Notes: a model not told the origin generated them from the sequence alone. Positions 12,301-18,763 are shown, counted from the stretch's first letter. The stretch: DNA of 64,000 nucleotides from Ruegeria arenilitoris (GCF_013035315.1 NZ_WQHP01000002.1:496001-560000); one strand, 5' to 3'. A program made the numbers and translations.

Positions 12301-13120
12301 GCGCCCCAAGATGGTGTTCGATCATCAGATGCGACAAACCGGTATAGAAATAGGCCACATTTACATTGTACCGCGTTATCGTTTCGGCCAAGGCGTCCAG
12401 CGCAGGCTTCGGCTCGGTCACAACTGCTACGGACCCGCCGTTAAGCAGTGGCACCCAGATTTCCCAAGTGGAAACATCGCAGGCGATGGTCGAGTTTGCC
12501 AATGAGATGTCGCCCGGCCTCATCTGCCCTGTCGGCTGGTCGTACCCCAGTCGCGATATGGCCCTATGGGGCAGAACAACGCCTTTGGGCTGCCCGGTCG
12601 ACCCCGATGTGTACATGATATAGCAGGCATCTTCGCCGGTTCGTCTGGGAAATTCCTGCGGAATCGCGATATCGGTTTCCAGCACCTCAGAGATCTTCAG
12701 CTGTGGGATGGTATCGTCAGCAAGGTTGGTCGCAAGCACCTCATACGGATCGTCCCACAGGATGACCGTCGGCTTTGAGTCGCCGACAACATACCCCAAC
12801 TGTTTGGAGTCGTAGGCCGGGTCCAGAGGTACATAGGTGCACCCCGCTTGCATGATACCGCACATAGTCAGGATCGCTTCGGGTGTCCGGTCAGTGATCA
12901 TGACCACATTGTCGCCGGGCACGACGCCCCGATTGATCAGGTGCGCGGCAATCCTGTCTGCGGCGCGCACCATCTCAGCATAGGTGTATTGCCGACCATC
13001 GCCCATAAGGGCGATCGCCTCAGGCACAATCTGACAAACGCGCAGAAAGCTTTGATACAGGTCCAGCTGAGGATCGAAATTTAATGAACCAAGTGCACGG
13101 ACGGCAGAACCACTTAACAT
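3296..13120 (-). CDS. Hybrid NRPS-PKS megasynthase with internal aminotransferase
   Basis: 3274 residues. Domain order read from motifs, with rough residues: adenylation A1 (20-530; YTSGSTGQPKG near 177), PCP1 (about 545-625; GGTSL), ketosynthase (650-1080; TACSSS, ECHGTATPLGDP, GNIGHLDAA), acyltransferase (1180-1480; GHSVGE, with HAFH typical of malonyl-CoA selection), ACP (about 1570-1650; LGFDSL), a Pro/Ala-rich linker, PLP class III aminotransferase (1790-2210; Lys in YGKVIGGGMPIG), condensation (2250-2700; HHIVCDG), A2 (2720-3170; FTSGSTGTPKG, YGPTETTIW), PCP2 (about 3180-3250; LGADSL). All catalytic and carrier residues that I checked are present. There is no ketoreductase, thioesterase or terminal reductase. 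The expected logic is: amino acid, one malonate extension, beta-transamination, then condensation with a second amino acid. A2 binding-pocket residues resemble a glycine code. Start ATG has GAGGGG upstream. Product unknown; no phosphopantetheinyl transferase or exporter lies beside it. Confidence 0.93.
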   Translation of the reverse strand: MLSGSAVRALGSLNFDPQLDLYQSFLRVCQIVPEAIALMGDGRQYTYAEMVRAADRIAAHLINRGVVPGDNVVMITDRTPEAILTMCGIMQAGCTYVPLDPAYDSKQLGYVVGDSKPTVILWDDPYEVLATNLADDTIPQLKISEVLETDIAIPQEFPRRTGEDACYIMYTSGSTGQPKGVVLPHRAISRLGYDQPTGQMRPGDISLANSTIACDVSTWEIWVPLLNGGSVAVVTEPKPALDALAETITRYNVNVAYFYTGLSHLMIEHHLGALKGLREFGAGGDVLSPSHVRQLMEAYPYVQVVNGYGPTENSVFTTMHLVTADDLKGGSIPIGLPTGHCECFVVDEDYNELPIGTVGQLVAAGPGVASEYLNKPDRTAESFIPDPRQGRSGQVYLTGDLARCREDGVYEFLGRVDRQVKIGGRRIELDEIEHHLREIPMLVDAAVALVVAKTGEKRIAAFLKPSGEMPADHRAFISDVMAELGKVLPEGCLPRMNRVLADFPLTVNSKIDRKALVRSVEDPESDSTPDTVVAFRSKRKKRSADEVFGVLAKVYDEHLGCGPLDKTATFFEAGGTSLQLISAHAEVMKRLGLIFDISLVFETPRLGSLSQAIAELAVDAPVETPSEELRPAAVDETATQPNLPEDAIAVVGMAAKLPGADSLETFWQHIQNGDNLIRPFKADELEDGFSEAERSKDSYVPVRPGLPDGGMFDAKFFGMHAREAAVTDPQARVFMEICYHALEDSGHDPWRMGGTVGVYAGCSMNTYLIHNVLGDRKSSDAFTSNYQTGKFSEMTGNLSDCLATRVSYKLDLKGPAMTVLTACSSSLTAISQAMTALRSGQCDMALAGGVSITFPQNRGYITQEGGLASDDGTCRPFDAQASGTIFGHGAGVVVLRRLKDAVADGDHIHAVIRGCGINNDGSEKISYTAPTVLGQADAIRRAHQDAGISADTVSYVECHGTATPLGDPIEIKGLRQAFADASPEGGCALGSVKGNIGHLDAAAGVVGVIKTALMLTHRSIPPVANFNSLNPRIDLDGSGFRVPKAASNWVSDGPLRAGVSSFGVGGTNVHLVMEEAPDVPHATPSKSAQVIVLSAKTPEALAEMQNHLVDALEQPNAYALADIAYTLQDGRAEFEFRQAVAGTDKAEVAKTLRAAPAVRKPAMQGDPSVAFMFPGQGSQYPSMGSGLYRSEPEFARWIDQGAEILRPVLGLDVKTMLCFGDPSDQELARALRETRLTQPALFLTQYACARLWMARGVTPAAMIGHSVGEFTAAALGGVMDFETGLSIIAKRGQLMQDQPGGAMLSVRAPLEALEDHLDDTVDVAARNAPRLNVLAGDFDAIAAMEERLKKADIPCSRLHTSHAFHSRMMDPVCDGLMEAVSERVLQQTRIPYVSCVTGDWISEDECTDPSYWATQARAAVNFADAVSTLVGEDAVALLEVGAGNTLSAFSAQTLPRDASVAIIQSLPDHTRPETDEVAMATAMGRLWGCGVSVDWEKLGSRGNRRVPLPTYPFQRKLHWVDAPAPCLGIPTGASTDPTAVPVNPVSSVSEISSMPTSISQEPIDRKPRLIGEIMAILSEVSGEDLGAEDASATFLELGFDSLFLGQVTQQMNTDYGVDLTFRQLLSDYPSAQALVNYLDECLPAETAALSVEQETSQAVPQGAVAQVVPAASPPPAAPSVPMGDGSVAAVMQAQVAAMQSLFAQQLQALSGAQAEEPTAPVSTPKVAAEDKPLVPAPAKTAAKKTAFSIGRATNAAGGDLTPQQLAFAQDLAGKYSQRYAKSKEYVQTYRSVMADPRTAAGFRSEWKELVFPIVCERSKGARLWDIDGNELIDLVSGFGPIAFGHSPDFIIDAITRQMELGFAIGPQCDLAGPVLERFAKFVGHERATFCNTGSEAVMAAMRIARTVTGRDQIVVFGNDYHGQFDEVLVKGKSRGGDPAALPIAPGIPRSSLSNMVVLPYGAPESLDWIRENIGAVAAVVVEPVQSRNPTLRPKDFVRELRHITHENGAALVMDEIVTGFRVGARGMQGEWDIQADMATYGKVIGGGMPIGMLAGSARFMDALDGGMWQFGDDSVPEASPTFFAGTFVRHPLVVAAVDATLDHMETNGSDLWQRTAARTADAVERMNVILEARGLPRLVESYSSWFVPKLMDFDPNAALFYPLMKMAGIHVQVGYACFFTTAHTEQDFDAVVTAFEQSVDALRNVGILTGDGQAEPAAAVPVATPPTEGIPLTEAQREVWMTSQLGEKASCSFNESASFYLTGQLDKEALQRALNLVVERHDGLRQVFARNGETFDIIDPFELPLTLHDLSERENPEAALADILHEDSATEIDLISGPPLRAFLARMSAEEHVLVINAHHIVCDGWSYNVLGSDLVAFYKAEVAGTCAELPPAPSFASYAIQQSGKDVRAETRAYWQEQYAEPTELPEIPTDRSRPAIKTFSGATCTAHISGDVAAAARKAGAAQGCTLFATLFASLQIVFGRLTGSHDLVLGVPTGGQALLDDSDMVGHCVNFLPIRTIQDPNATAADFLVQVRDRVMNAFDHQDYTYGTLVRDLNIERTLNRLPLTEVQFNLERLGEAVDMGSLSMTTAPNPKTAVNFDLFFNVIERRDGLRVDVDYNTDVYDEDTVMRWIKYFETALTELAADTTRPLSEITIQPAYELEWMLETVNQTSEELPQASTLHRLISETAKTHPEVIAVEDSKEQLSYMELDRLSDAVAADIQALVRSSGGRIAVAMSRSSQCLAALLGVLKSGNAYVPIDPAQPASRLRMILETADVSAILHDQTDLPDCAEGLDLRELQMSQVRAGGSPSFVAGKNDPTAYVMFTSGSTGTPKGVEIGHRSVINLLTSMADEPGFDAQSVMLSVTTTMFDISVLELFLPLLQGGRLVIAEQEDVLDGFRLVERLKRGDVTHIQATPTLWSMLLEAGLQPDEGLTMLAGGEPLPADLAERLMENGADLWNMYGPTETTIWSAVSKINSGELITIGHPIANTELHVLGPDDQPLPIGAEGELNIGGTGLAKGYFRREDLTNAAFREVSLNGQSRMLYKTGDVARRLVDGTIQVLGRNDGQVKLRGFRIELGEIEAAMRTVSGVQFAAAALRPSPRGDKQLVGYVVSEPGYDPKPEDLTMALGHRLPNYMVPTAWVFLSDLPKTGNKKLDRKALPDPDVVATVTVLYTEPSTPTEKKMAKIWEETLGIEQISTSQTLFALGADSLTVFRIAARLIDADLNVEARHLLEYPSIARLAAFADSRVGDDNAPRKPSLKSYRRGARRGL

Positions 13121-13529
13121 AACAACCCCTCACACCGTCCAAAGGGGCGATTGCAGCACATGGCGCTAAATTCAATGCAGCCAGACCAAGTGCCCTACGA
13201 AATTTGCTGCACACCCCCCCAGGCGAAATACGTCGGCAAAACAATTAAAGACTGCCCTGATCGTATGCGAAGCCAAGGTACCTGTCGACTCTTGGCTGAG
13301 GTAGAACACCCCTAGGCCGCGTTTCGGTATTGGGCGGCAGGAGATTAGCCAGTCACCTATTTGAAAAAATTGGAGTTTTCACACCGCCCAAACATTGGGC
13401 TAGCCGATACTCGCAGCACCAACTGGGCCCTTTTGTTTCCCGTTTGCGAACAATTGTTAACTTACAGTTTATTTCACCCTCGCATCTACAATCGATGCCT
13501 GAACACCTGCTTCGAATCCAAAGGCCCGA
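13121..13529. other. Intergenic region upstream of the NRPS-PKS gene
   Basis: About 410 bases without a convincing coding frame. It must carry the promoter of the megasynthase. It contains two inverted repeats, one at 13271-13297 (listed separately) and a shorter GCCCA-N5-TGGGC at 13386-13400 that may belong to the 3' end of the small gene beyond it. I saw no clear -35/-10 pair. Confidence 0.5.
13271..13297. promoter_or_regulatory. Inverted repeat AGCCAAG-N13-CTTGGCT upstream of the NRPS-PKS gene
   Basis: The seven-base arms are perfect complements, and the element lies about 150 bases upstream of the megasynthase start. Its size and position fit a dimeric regulator site, but no regulator gene sits next to it and no second copy was noticed in the window. 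Confidence 0.35.
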
Positions 13530-13766
13530 TTACTTACCAAGACTCAGGATGATCTCGATATCCCGTCTACTTAGGCCGCCAATCAGATCCTTTTCGACGT
13601 CCAAAAGGTTCGCACCACTTTGAATATGGCGCTCCAGCTGTGCGGCAACCTCACTGGTAGATTGGTAATACAGGTCGCCGCGGGTCCGGCTCAGTTCGAT
13701 GACCAGCCGCTCCAGCAACTGCTTTTGTTTTTCCGAGACCAGATCTTTTCTTTTGTCCTCAAGCAT
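13530..13766 (-). CDS. Small conserved-looking protein divergent from the LOV gene, function unknown
   Basis: 78 residues from ATG at 13766 with GGTGG five bases upstream; GTG at 13775 would add three residues. It is very charged and helical, with no membrane segment or Cys: an N-terminal Lys/Glu-rich stretch (LEDKRKDLVSEKQKQLLERL) followed by likely amphipathic helices and the ending SRRDIEIILSLGK. I do not recognise the family. Base composition fits the region, and it faces away from the short LOV gene across about 160 bases, so a shared control region or a partner role is possible but unproven. Confidence 0.5.
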   Translation of the reverse strand: MLEDKRKDLVSEKQKQLLERLVIELSRTRGDLYYQSTSEVAAQLERHIQSGANLLDVEKDLIGGLSRRDIEIILSLGK

Positions 13767-13926
13767 ATTCGCCACCGAAATAGTCTTCGCCTACGCATGA
13801 TACATAGCTTTTGATCCGCCTGTGGCGAGCATCCGGCGCAACAACGCTGCACCAAGCCACCGGAAATCACGAATATCCGAACTATACTTAACTCATTGTT
13901 TCAGAGCCGCATGTGAGAGGACACCC

Positions 13927-14304
13927 ATGTCAATATCCGTGCCGACCGAGGCAGAACTGGTCGCGATGCTGCAGGAGGATGAACGCAGAATGAGCGTTGT
14001 CATCACCAACCCAGCGCGCAACGACAACCCTATGATCTATGTCAGCGAAGAATTCGAAACACACACCGGATATTCGCCCGAAGAGTCCTTGGGTCGAAAC
14101 TGCCGTTTTCTACAGGGTCCTGATACCGACCCACAGGCAATTCAGGCCATCCGCGCCGCGCTAGCGGCAAAGACCGTTTTTTCGATCGATATCCTGAACT
14201 ATCGAAAATCCGGGGACCCATTCATGAACCGCTTACGCATTCGCCCCCTGTTCGATGAAACGGGTAAACTGACTTACTATGTGGGTGCCCAAAACCCGCT
14301 CTGA
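13927..14304 (+). CDS. Short LOV blue-light photoreceptor
   Basis: 125 residues, almost exactly one LOV (PAS) core. The photoadduct cysteine is Cys59 in GRNCRFLQGP, the diagnostic LOV motif. FMN-contacting residues follow: the Asn in LNYRKSG, the Asn in PFMNRLRIRPL and the Gln in YYVGAQ near the end. There is no kinase, HTH or other output domain, so this is a short LOV protein like those known from Pseudomonas putida and Dinoroseobacter, which signal through dimer changes or unknown partners. The start is ATG at 13927 with GAGAGG six bases upstream; a longer in-frame extension lacks support. Photolyase genes follow on the same strand after 99 bases, which suggests blue-light control of DNA repair. 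Confidence 0.9.
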   Translation: MSISVPTEAELVAMLQEDERRMSVVITNPARNDNPMIYVSEEFETHTGYSPEESLGRNCRFLQGPDTDPQAIQAIRAALAAKTVFSIDILNYRKSGDPFMNRLRIRPLFDETGKLTYYVGAQNPL

Positions 14305-14403
14305 TCTGGGCGCGTCGGCGACGTTTGGTACAGTGTCTACTGGCCGTATTCGCGGTCAGACCTAGGTTCATCCGGACAACGGAAACTTCGTAAATCGTAG
14401 GCT

Positions 14404-15903
14404 ATGCAGGTCGTCTGGTTCAAAAGAGATCTCCGCACGCAAGACAACGCGGCCTTGGCGCTCGCTGCGCAGCGCGGGCCGGTGCTGCCATTGTACGTTG
14501 TTGAACCAGAGCTCTGGCAGCAACCGGATATGTCTGCCCGGCACTGGCAGTTTGTGTCTGAAACTCTGGTCGAACTGCGTCGGGACCTCGCCCATCTTGG
14601 CCAGCCGTTGGTCATTCGTCTGGGTGAAGTTGTCAAAATCCTGGCCGAGTTGCGTCGGGCCGGTCACCTTGCGGCCCTTTGGTCCCATGAAGAGACGGGA
14701 AACGGCTGGACTTTCCAGCGCGATCGGAGTGTCGCAGCGTGGTGCCAGACCAAGGGCGTCCCATGGCACGAGCTGCAAAACCACGGGGTTATTCGGCGCA
14801 TGTCCTCGCGAAACGGATGGGCGCAGCGCTGGGACACGTTCATGGCGAAACCTGCCGCACTCGCACCCACGATTGATGCCCTGGACGTGGGGTTGGGGCG
14901 GCTGCCCTCTGTCGCCGAACTGGGTTTAGAGAACGACCTGTGTACAGATCGCCAAACTGGTGGGCGCGCTGCTGGGATAGGTTTGTTAGAGACGTTTCTG
15001 AACCAACGTGGTGAGCTTTATCGGCAGGCAATGTCGTCCCCTTTAGAGGGCGCAACTGCGTGCTCGCGCGTGTCGCCCTACCTGGCATGGGGCGCGCTTT
15101 CGATGCGAGAGGTCTCACAAGCAACCGAGCTTCGCCGACAAAATCTGAGCGCGAAACAAAGCAACTGGCGCAAGTCTCTCCGGTCCTTCACCGGTCGGCT
15201 GCACTGGCATTGCCACTTCATCCAAAAGCTCGAGGATGACCCTCGGATCGAATTTGAAAACATGCACCGGCTGTATGACGGGCTGCGCCCGAAGCAACCG
15301 GACAGCACGCGTCTGGCCGCATGGGCCAGCGGGCAAACTGGCTATCCGTTTCTGGATGCCTGCATGCGGTCGCTTCATGCCACAGGCTGGCTGAATTTCA
15401 GGATGCGGGCGATGGTGATGGCCACGGCCAGCTATCACCTTTGGCTGGACTGGCGCGCGCCCGGTCTGGTTCTGGCGCGCCTTTTCACCGACTATGAGCC
15501 CGGCATCCACTGGAGCCAAGTCCAAATGCAGTCGGGCACCACGGGGATCAACGCGGTTCGTATCTACAACCCTGTTAAGCAAGGCAAGGATCAGGACCCA
15601 ACCGGTGCGTTTACACGCCGTTGGGTACCCGAGCTTGCGGATATTGCCGACCCTTTCCTGCAAGAACCGTGGACTGCGCCCAATGCCAGAGACGTGATCG
15701 GCAAACGCTATCCCGAGCGCGTGTTTGACCACCTTGAGGCCGCAAAACATGCGCGCGCCCAGATTTGGGCCGTCCGTCGCAGTCCTGAGTTCCGGTCCGA
15801 GGCGGCGCAAATCCAGTCGAAACATGGCAGCCGCAAACGCCGGCCACGCAAACCGAACAGAGCCATGCAATCGGCACAACTCTCACTGCCGTTGGAGGGC
15901 TGA
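14404..15903 (+). CDS. Cryptochrome/photolyase family flavoprotein
   Basis: 499 residues with the full two-domain photolyase plan. The N-terminal alpha/beta antenna domain opens with VVWFKRDLRTQDNAAL, and the C-terminal FAD-binding helical domain carries RVSPYLAWGALS, the LHATGWLNFRMRAMVMATASYHLWLDWR region and DYEPGIHWSQ. The tail is basic (SRKRRPRKPNR). The ending block (QMQSGTTGIN, RIYNPVKQGKDQDPTG) resembles bacterial cryptochrome-like photolyases rather than the FeS group. Expected activity is light-driven repair of pyrimidine dimers, or signalling; sequence alone does not separate these. It heads an operon with the DUF2256 peptide and the FAD-first homologue. Confidence 0.88.
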   Translation: MQVVWFKRDLRTQDNAALALAAQRGPVLPLYVVEPELWQQPDMSARHWQFVSETLVELRRDLAHLGQPLVIRLGEVVKILAELRRAGHLAALWSHEETGNGWTFQRDRSVAAWCQTKGVPWHELQNHGVIRRMSSRNGWAQRWDTFMAKPAALAPTIDALDVGLGRLPSVAELGLENDLCTDRQTGGRAAGIGLLETFLNQRGELYRQAMSSPLEGATACSRVSPYLAWGALSMREVSQATELRRQNLSAKQSNWRKSLRSFTGRLHWHCHFIQKLEDDPRIEFENMHRLYDGLRPKQPDSTRLAAWASGQTGYPFLDACMRSLHATGWLNFRMRAMVMATASYHLWLDWRAPGLVLARLFTDYEPGIHWSQVQMQSGTTGINAVRIYNPVKQGKDQDPTGAFTRRWVPELADIADPFLQEPWTAPNARDVIGKRYPERVFDHLEAAKHARAQIWAVRRSPEFRSEAAQIQSKHGSRKRRPRKPNRAMQSAQLSLPLEG

Positions 15904-15912
15904 AAACTGCGT

Positions 15913-16044
15913 ATGAGGAAGAAATCCGACCTGCCCACCAAATTCTGCGCGACATGCGGACGTCCGTTCAGCTGGCGCAAAAAATGGGAAAAGGTCTGGG
16001 ATGAGATCCGTTATTGCTCGGACCGGTGCAGGCGCGCGTCATGA
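15913..16044 (+). CDS. DUF2256 zinc-ribbon micro-protein
   Basis: 43 residues, basic and cysteine-rich. Two CxxC/CxxxC pairs (FCATCGRPF and YCSDRC) flank WRKKWEKVWDEI, which matches the DUF2256 pattern. The pairs probably bind one zinc ion. In many proteobacteria and cyanobacteria this family lies beside cryptochrome or photolyase genes, as here. It starts nine bases after the photolyase stop and ends inside the next gene's start (ATGA), so it is translated within the photolyase operon. Its biochemical role is not known. Confidence 0.85.
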   Translation: MRKKSDLPTKFCATCGRPFSWRKKWEKVWDEIRYCSDRCRRAS

Positions 16045-17240
16045 CCACCCTTACCCTGCCCGGCCTTGCCCCGATCCCTCAGCCCGTGGAGTGGGCTCCG
16101 ACCAGGGCGGCGGGCCTGGCGCGTCTCGGCCAATTTGCGCCGCAAGCGGGCCGCGCGTACGCCGCAACGCGCAACTATGATGATGGGCCCGGAAACCGCA
16201 ACAACATCTCGGCTTTGTCCCCGTGGATCAGGCACCGCCTTGTGACGGAACGAGAGGTGCTGACAGCGGCCTTAGCTCGGCATAGTCCCGCGGCCTGCGA
16301 GAAATTCGTGCAAGAGGTCTTTTGGCGCGGCTACTTTAAAGGCTGGTTGGAACAGCGTCCCAGTGTATGGACCGCCTACCTGAACGGGTTGGATAATGCA
16401 CGCTACACCATTGGTGCAGACTATCAGGACGCGATTGCGGGTCGAACAGGGATTGATTGCTTTGACGCGTGGACCCATGAGTTGCGGGAAACCGGGTATC
16501 TGCACAATCACGCCCGGATGTGGTTTGCCTCGATCTGGATCTTTACTCTGCGCCTGCCTTGGCAGTTGGGTGCAGAATTCTTTTTGCATCATCTGCTGGA
16601 TGGAGATCCGGCCTCGAACACACTCAGTTGGCGTTGGGTCGCCGGGCTGCATACCAAGGGCAAGACCTACCTGGCCCGGCCCGACAATATCGCGAGATAC
16701 ACAAATGGTCGCTTTGATCCCACAGGCTTGGCCACTGTGGCGGAGCCATTGACCGAACCTGAGGATCACCCGCTGAGACCGATTCCCCCATCATTCGCCC
16801 CGCCCGAGGGGCCGTGTATGCTGTTGCTCAATGCCGAAGACCTGTGCGGCGCAGCGTTGATGCCCCCTGACCCAGATGGGGTTCTTGGTCTGCTAACGCC
16901 CGACGGTAGTGTTCTGGCGAATGACTTCGTTGCCGCCGGCTTGGAAAAGGCCTTGGCAGACTGGGGACAAACGCCAATCACCAGCAACAACTGGACCCAA
17001 CCGCTGGTCGAGGCCGCTGCGCGATCCGGTATCCGAAGGATCGTCACCGCCTACACACCGATTGGACCGGCCCGATCGCAGTTAGACGCTGCCGAACCAA
17101 CTCTGATGTCCGAGGGTATCGAGCTGGTTCGCGTCAGACGGGCTTATGACAGTCTGGTTTGGCCTCATGCCAAACGCGGCTTCTTTGGGCTGAAAAAACA
17201 AATCCCAAACCTGCTGAGGAACCTTGGCCTTTCAGACTAA
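16041..17240 (+). CDS. Photolyase-like protein with the FAD-binding domain at the N terminus
   Basis: 399 residues; start chosen at ATG 16041 for its ATGA overlap with the DUF2256 gene. Residues about 25-240 are a photolyase FAD-binding domain: RHRLVTEREVL, FWRGYFKGWLE, ETGYLHNHARMWFASIW, LLDGDPASNTLSWRWVAGLHT and ARYTNGRF. The usual N-terminal antenna domain is missing. Instead a Rossmann-like alpha/beta segment follows from about residue 255 (CMLLLNAEDLC, then IRRIVTAYTPIGPA, then IELVRVRRAYDSLVWPHAKRGFF), so the domains may be in reversed order. The 3' end overlaps the convergent FeS-photolyase gene by four bases. Likely a flavin protein in light-dependent repair or sensing. Confidence 0.8.
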   Translation: MTTLTLPGLAPIPQPVEWAPTRAAGLARLGQFAPQAGRAYAATRNYDDGPGNRNNISALSPWIRHRLVTEREVLTAALARHSPAACEKFVQEVFWRGYFKGWLEQRPSVWTAYLNGLDNARYTIGADYQDAIAGRTGIDCFDAWTHELRETGYLHNHARMWFASIWIFTLRLPWQLGAEFFLHHLLDGDPASNTLSWRWVAGLHTKGKTYLARPDNIARYTNGRFDPTGLATVAEPLTEPEDHPLRPIPPSFAPPEGPCMLLLNAEDLCGAALMPPDPDGVLGLLTPDGSVLANDFVAAGLEKALADWGQTPITSNNWTQPLVEAAARSGIRRIVTAYTPIGPARSQLDAAEPTLMSEGIELVRVRRAYDSLVWPHAKRGFFGLKKQIPNLLRNLGLSD

Positions 17241-18763
17241 ATCCGCGCCAGCACCTTTTGGGCACTGTCCAGATACTCCTGCTGCTTGGCCTCGTTCATG
17301 CGATCCCAGGTCCGGTAGGCGTGTCCAAGACGCGGGTTACCGCGCAACTTGTCCGCGTTCCGCACCAAGAAATCCCAGTACAGAGGATTGAAGGGGCATG
17401 CACCCTCGCCCGTTTTTTGTTTCACGTCGTACCGGCAGGCAGCACAATGATCGGACATCTTGTTGATGTAATTCCCACTGGCTGCATAGGGCTTGGACCC
17501 CAACAACCCCCCATCAGCGAACTGGCTCATTCCGATCACATTTGGCGCTTCGACCCATTCATAGGCGTCTGCGTAGACCGCTAGGTACCACTCGTGCACC
17601 TCGACCGGGTCAATGCCGGCCAACAGGGCAAAGTTGCCGGTCACCATCAACCGTTGGATATGATGCGCGTAAGCCTCGTCGCGTGTCTGGGCAATGGCTG
17701 CAGACATGCAGGCCATGTCCGTATCTGCGGTCCAATAGAAGGCAGGTAGCGGGCGTTTTGCTTCAAGGTAGTTTTCCTGAATATACCCCGGCATTCGCAA
17801 CCAATAGATACCGCGCACAAATTCGCGCCAGCCAATGATTTGACGAATATACCCCTCTGCCGCGTTCAGTGGTGCATGTCCTTCATAGTAGGCCCGTTCG
17901 ACGCGCCGACAGATCTCAAGCGGCGATAACAGGCCCGCATTCAGGTATTGAGCCAGAACCGAGTGGTACAGAAACGGCTCATCACTCAGCATCGCGTCCT
18001 GGTAGTCGCCAAACCGGGGTAGCGCGGCATCGACAAAATGGTCCAACGCGGCCAACGCGCCCTGCCGCGTCACGGCGAACCAGAATGGGGTCAGGGTTCC
18101 GAAGTGATCCGCAAATTTCGCTTCAACAAGCGTCAGAACCTCTTGGGTTATCTCGTCCGGGTCCGTATCCAGAGGTCGAGGCATAAAAAGATGGGATTTG
18201 GCGGGTTTACGGTTTTCGGAGTCAAAATTCCATCGCCCACCTTCCGGCGCGTCCCCAGACATCAAAAGCCTGGTTTTACGGCGCATCTCGCGGTAGAAAT
18301 ACTCCATCCGCAACTGCTTTCGCCCCTTGGCCCAATCCCGAAACTCCTGATGACTGGCTAAAAAACGGTCATCGGGCAGCACGCTCAAACCCTCATAGCC
18401 CGCAAAGGCCTGCGCCAATCGGTACTCTCCGGGTTCGGTCACAACAGCACGCGAAATGTTCAGGTCGCTTTGCGCGCGCGCGATTTCACCCGTCAGGCTG
18501 TGTGTATTGTCTGGGTCGTCCAGCCGCACATACCTGACCCGCCACCCCGCAGCTTCAAGCTCGATCGCAAAATGGCGCATGGCCGACAAAACAAACGCAA
18601 GCTTTTTCTTGTGATGTCGCACATATTGCGCCTCGTCCATCACTTCGGCCATCAGGACCGTGTCGCGATCTGCTGAACCAGCGCGCAGCGCAGCAGAATT
18701 CATCGAAAGCTGATCGCCCAGTACAACGATCAATGTGGGGCGTTTTAACGGGTTATTGTCCAT
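17237..18763 (-). CDS. phrB: FeS-cluster bacterial cryptochrome/(6-4) photolyase (CryB/PhrB type)
   Basis: 508 residues. The opening LIVVLGDQLS and the block EGYIRQIIGWREFVRGIYW are typical of the FeS-BCP family (formerly photolyase-related proteins), whose members PhrB (Agrobacterium) and CryB (Rhodobacter) repair (6-4) photoproducts or affect light-dependent gene expression. Four cysteines match the [4Fe-4S] ligands: one in DMACMSA and three in HCAAC followed after 12 residues by ACPFN, giving the PhrB spacing of 3 and 13. It is encoded tail-to-tail with the other photolyase operon, so the island holds three distinct photolyase lineages. Confidence 0.92.
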   Translation of the reverse strand: MDNNPLKRPTLIVVLGDQLSMNSAALRAGSADRDTVLMAEVMDEAQYVRHHKKKLAFVLSAMRHFAIELEAAGWRVRYVRLDDPDNTHSLTGEIARAQSDLNISRAVVTEPGEYRLAQAFAGYEGLSVLPDDRFLASHQEFRDWAKGRKQLRMEYFYREMRRKTRLLMSGDAPEGGRWNFDSENRKPAKSHLFMPRPLDTDPDEITQEVLTLVEAKFADHFGTLTPFWFAVTRQGALAALDHFVDAALPRFGDYQDAMLSDEPFLYHSVLAQYLNAGLLSPLEICRRVERAYYEGHAPLNAAEGYIRQIIGWREFVRGIYWLRMPGYIQENYLEAKRPLPAFYWTADTDMACMSAAIAQTRDEAYAHHIQRLMVTGNFALLAGIDPVEVHEWYLAVYADAYEWVEAPNVIGMSQFADGGLLGSKPYAASGNYINKMSDHCAACRYDVKQKTGEGACPFNPLYWDFLVRNADKLRGNPRLGHAYRTWDRMNEAKQQEYLDSAQKVLARI

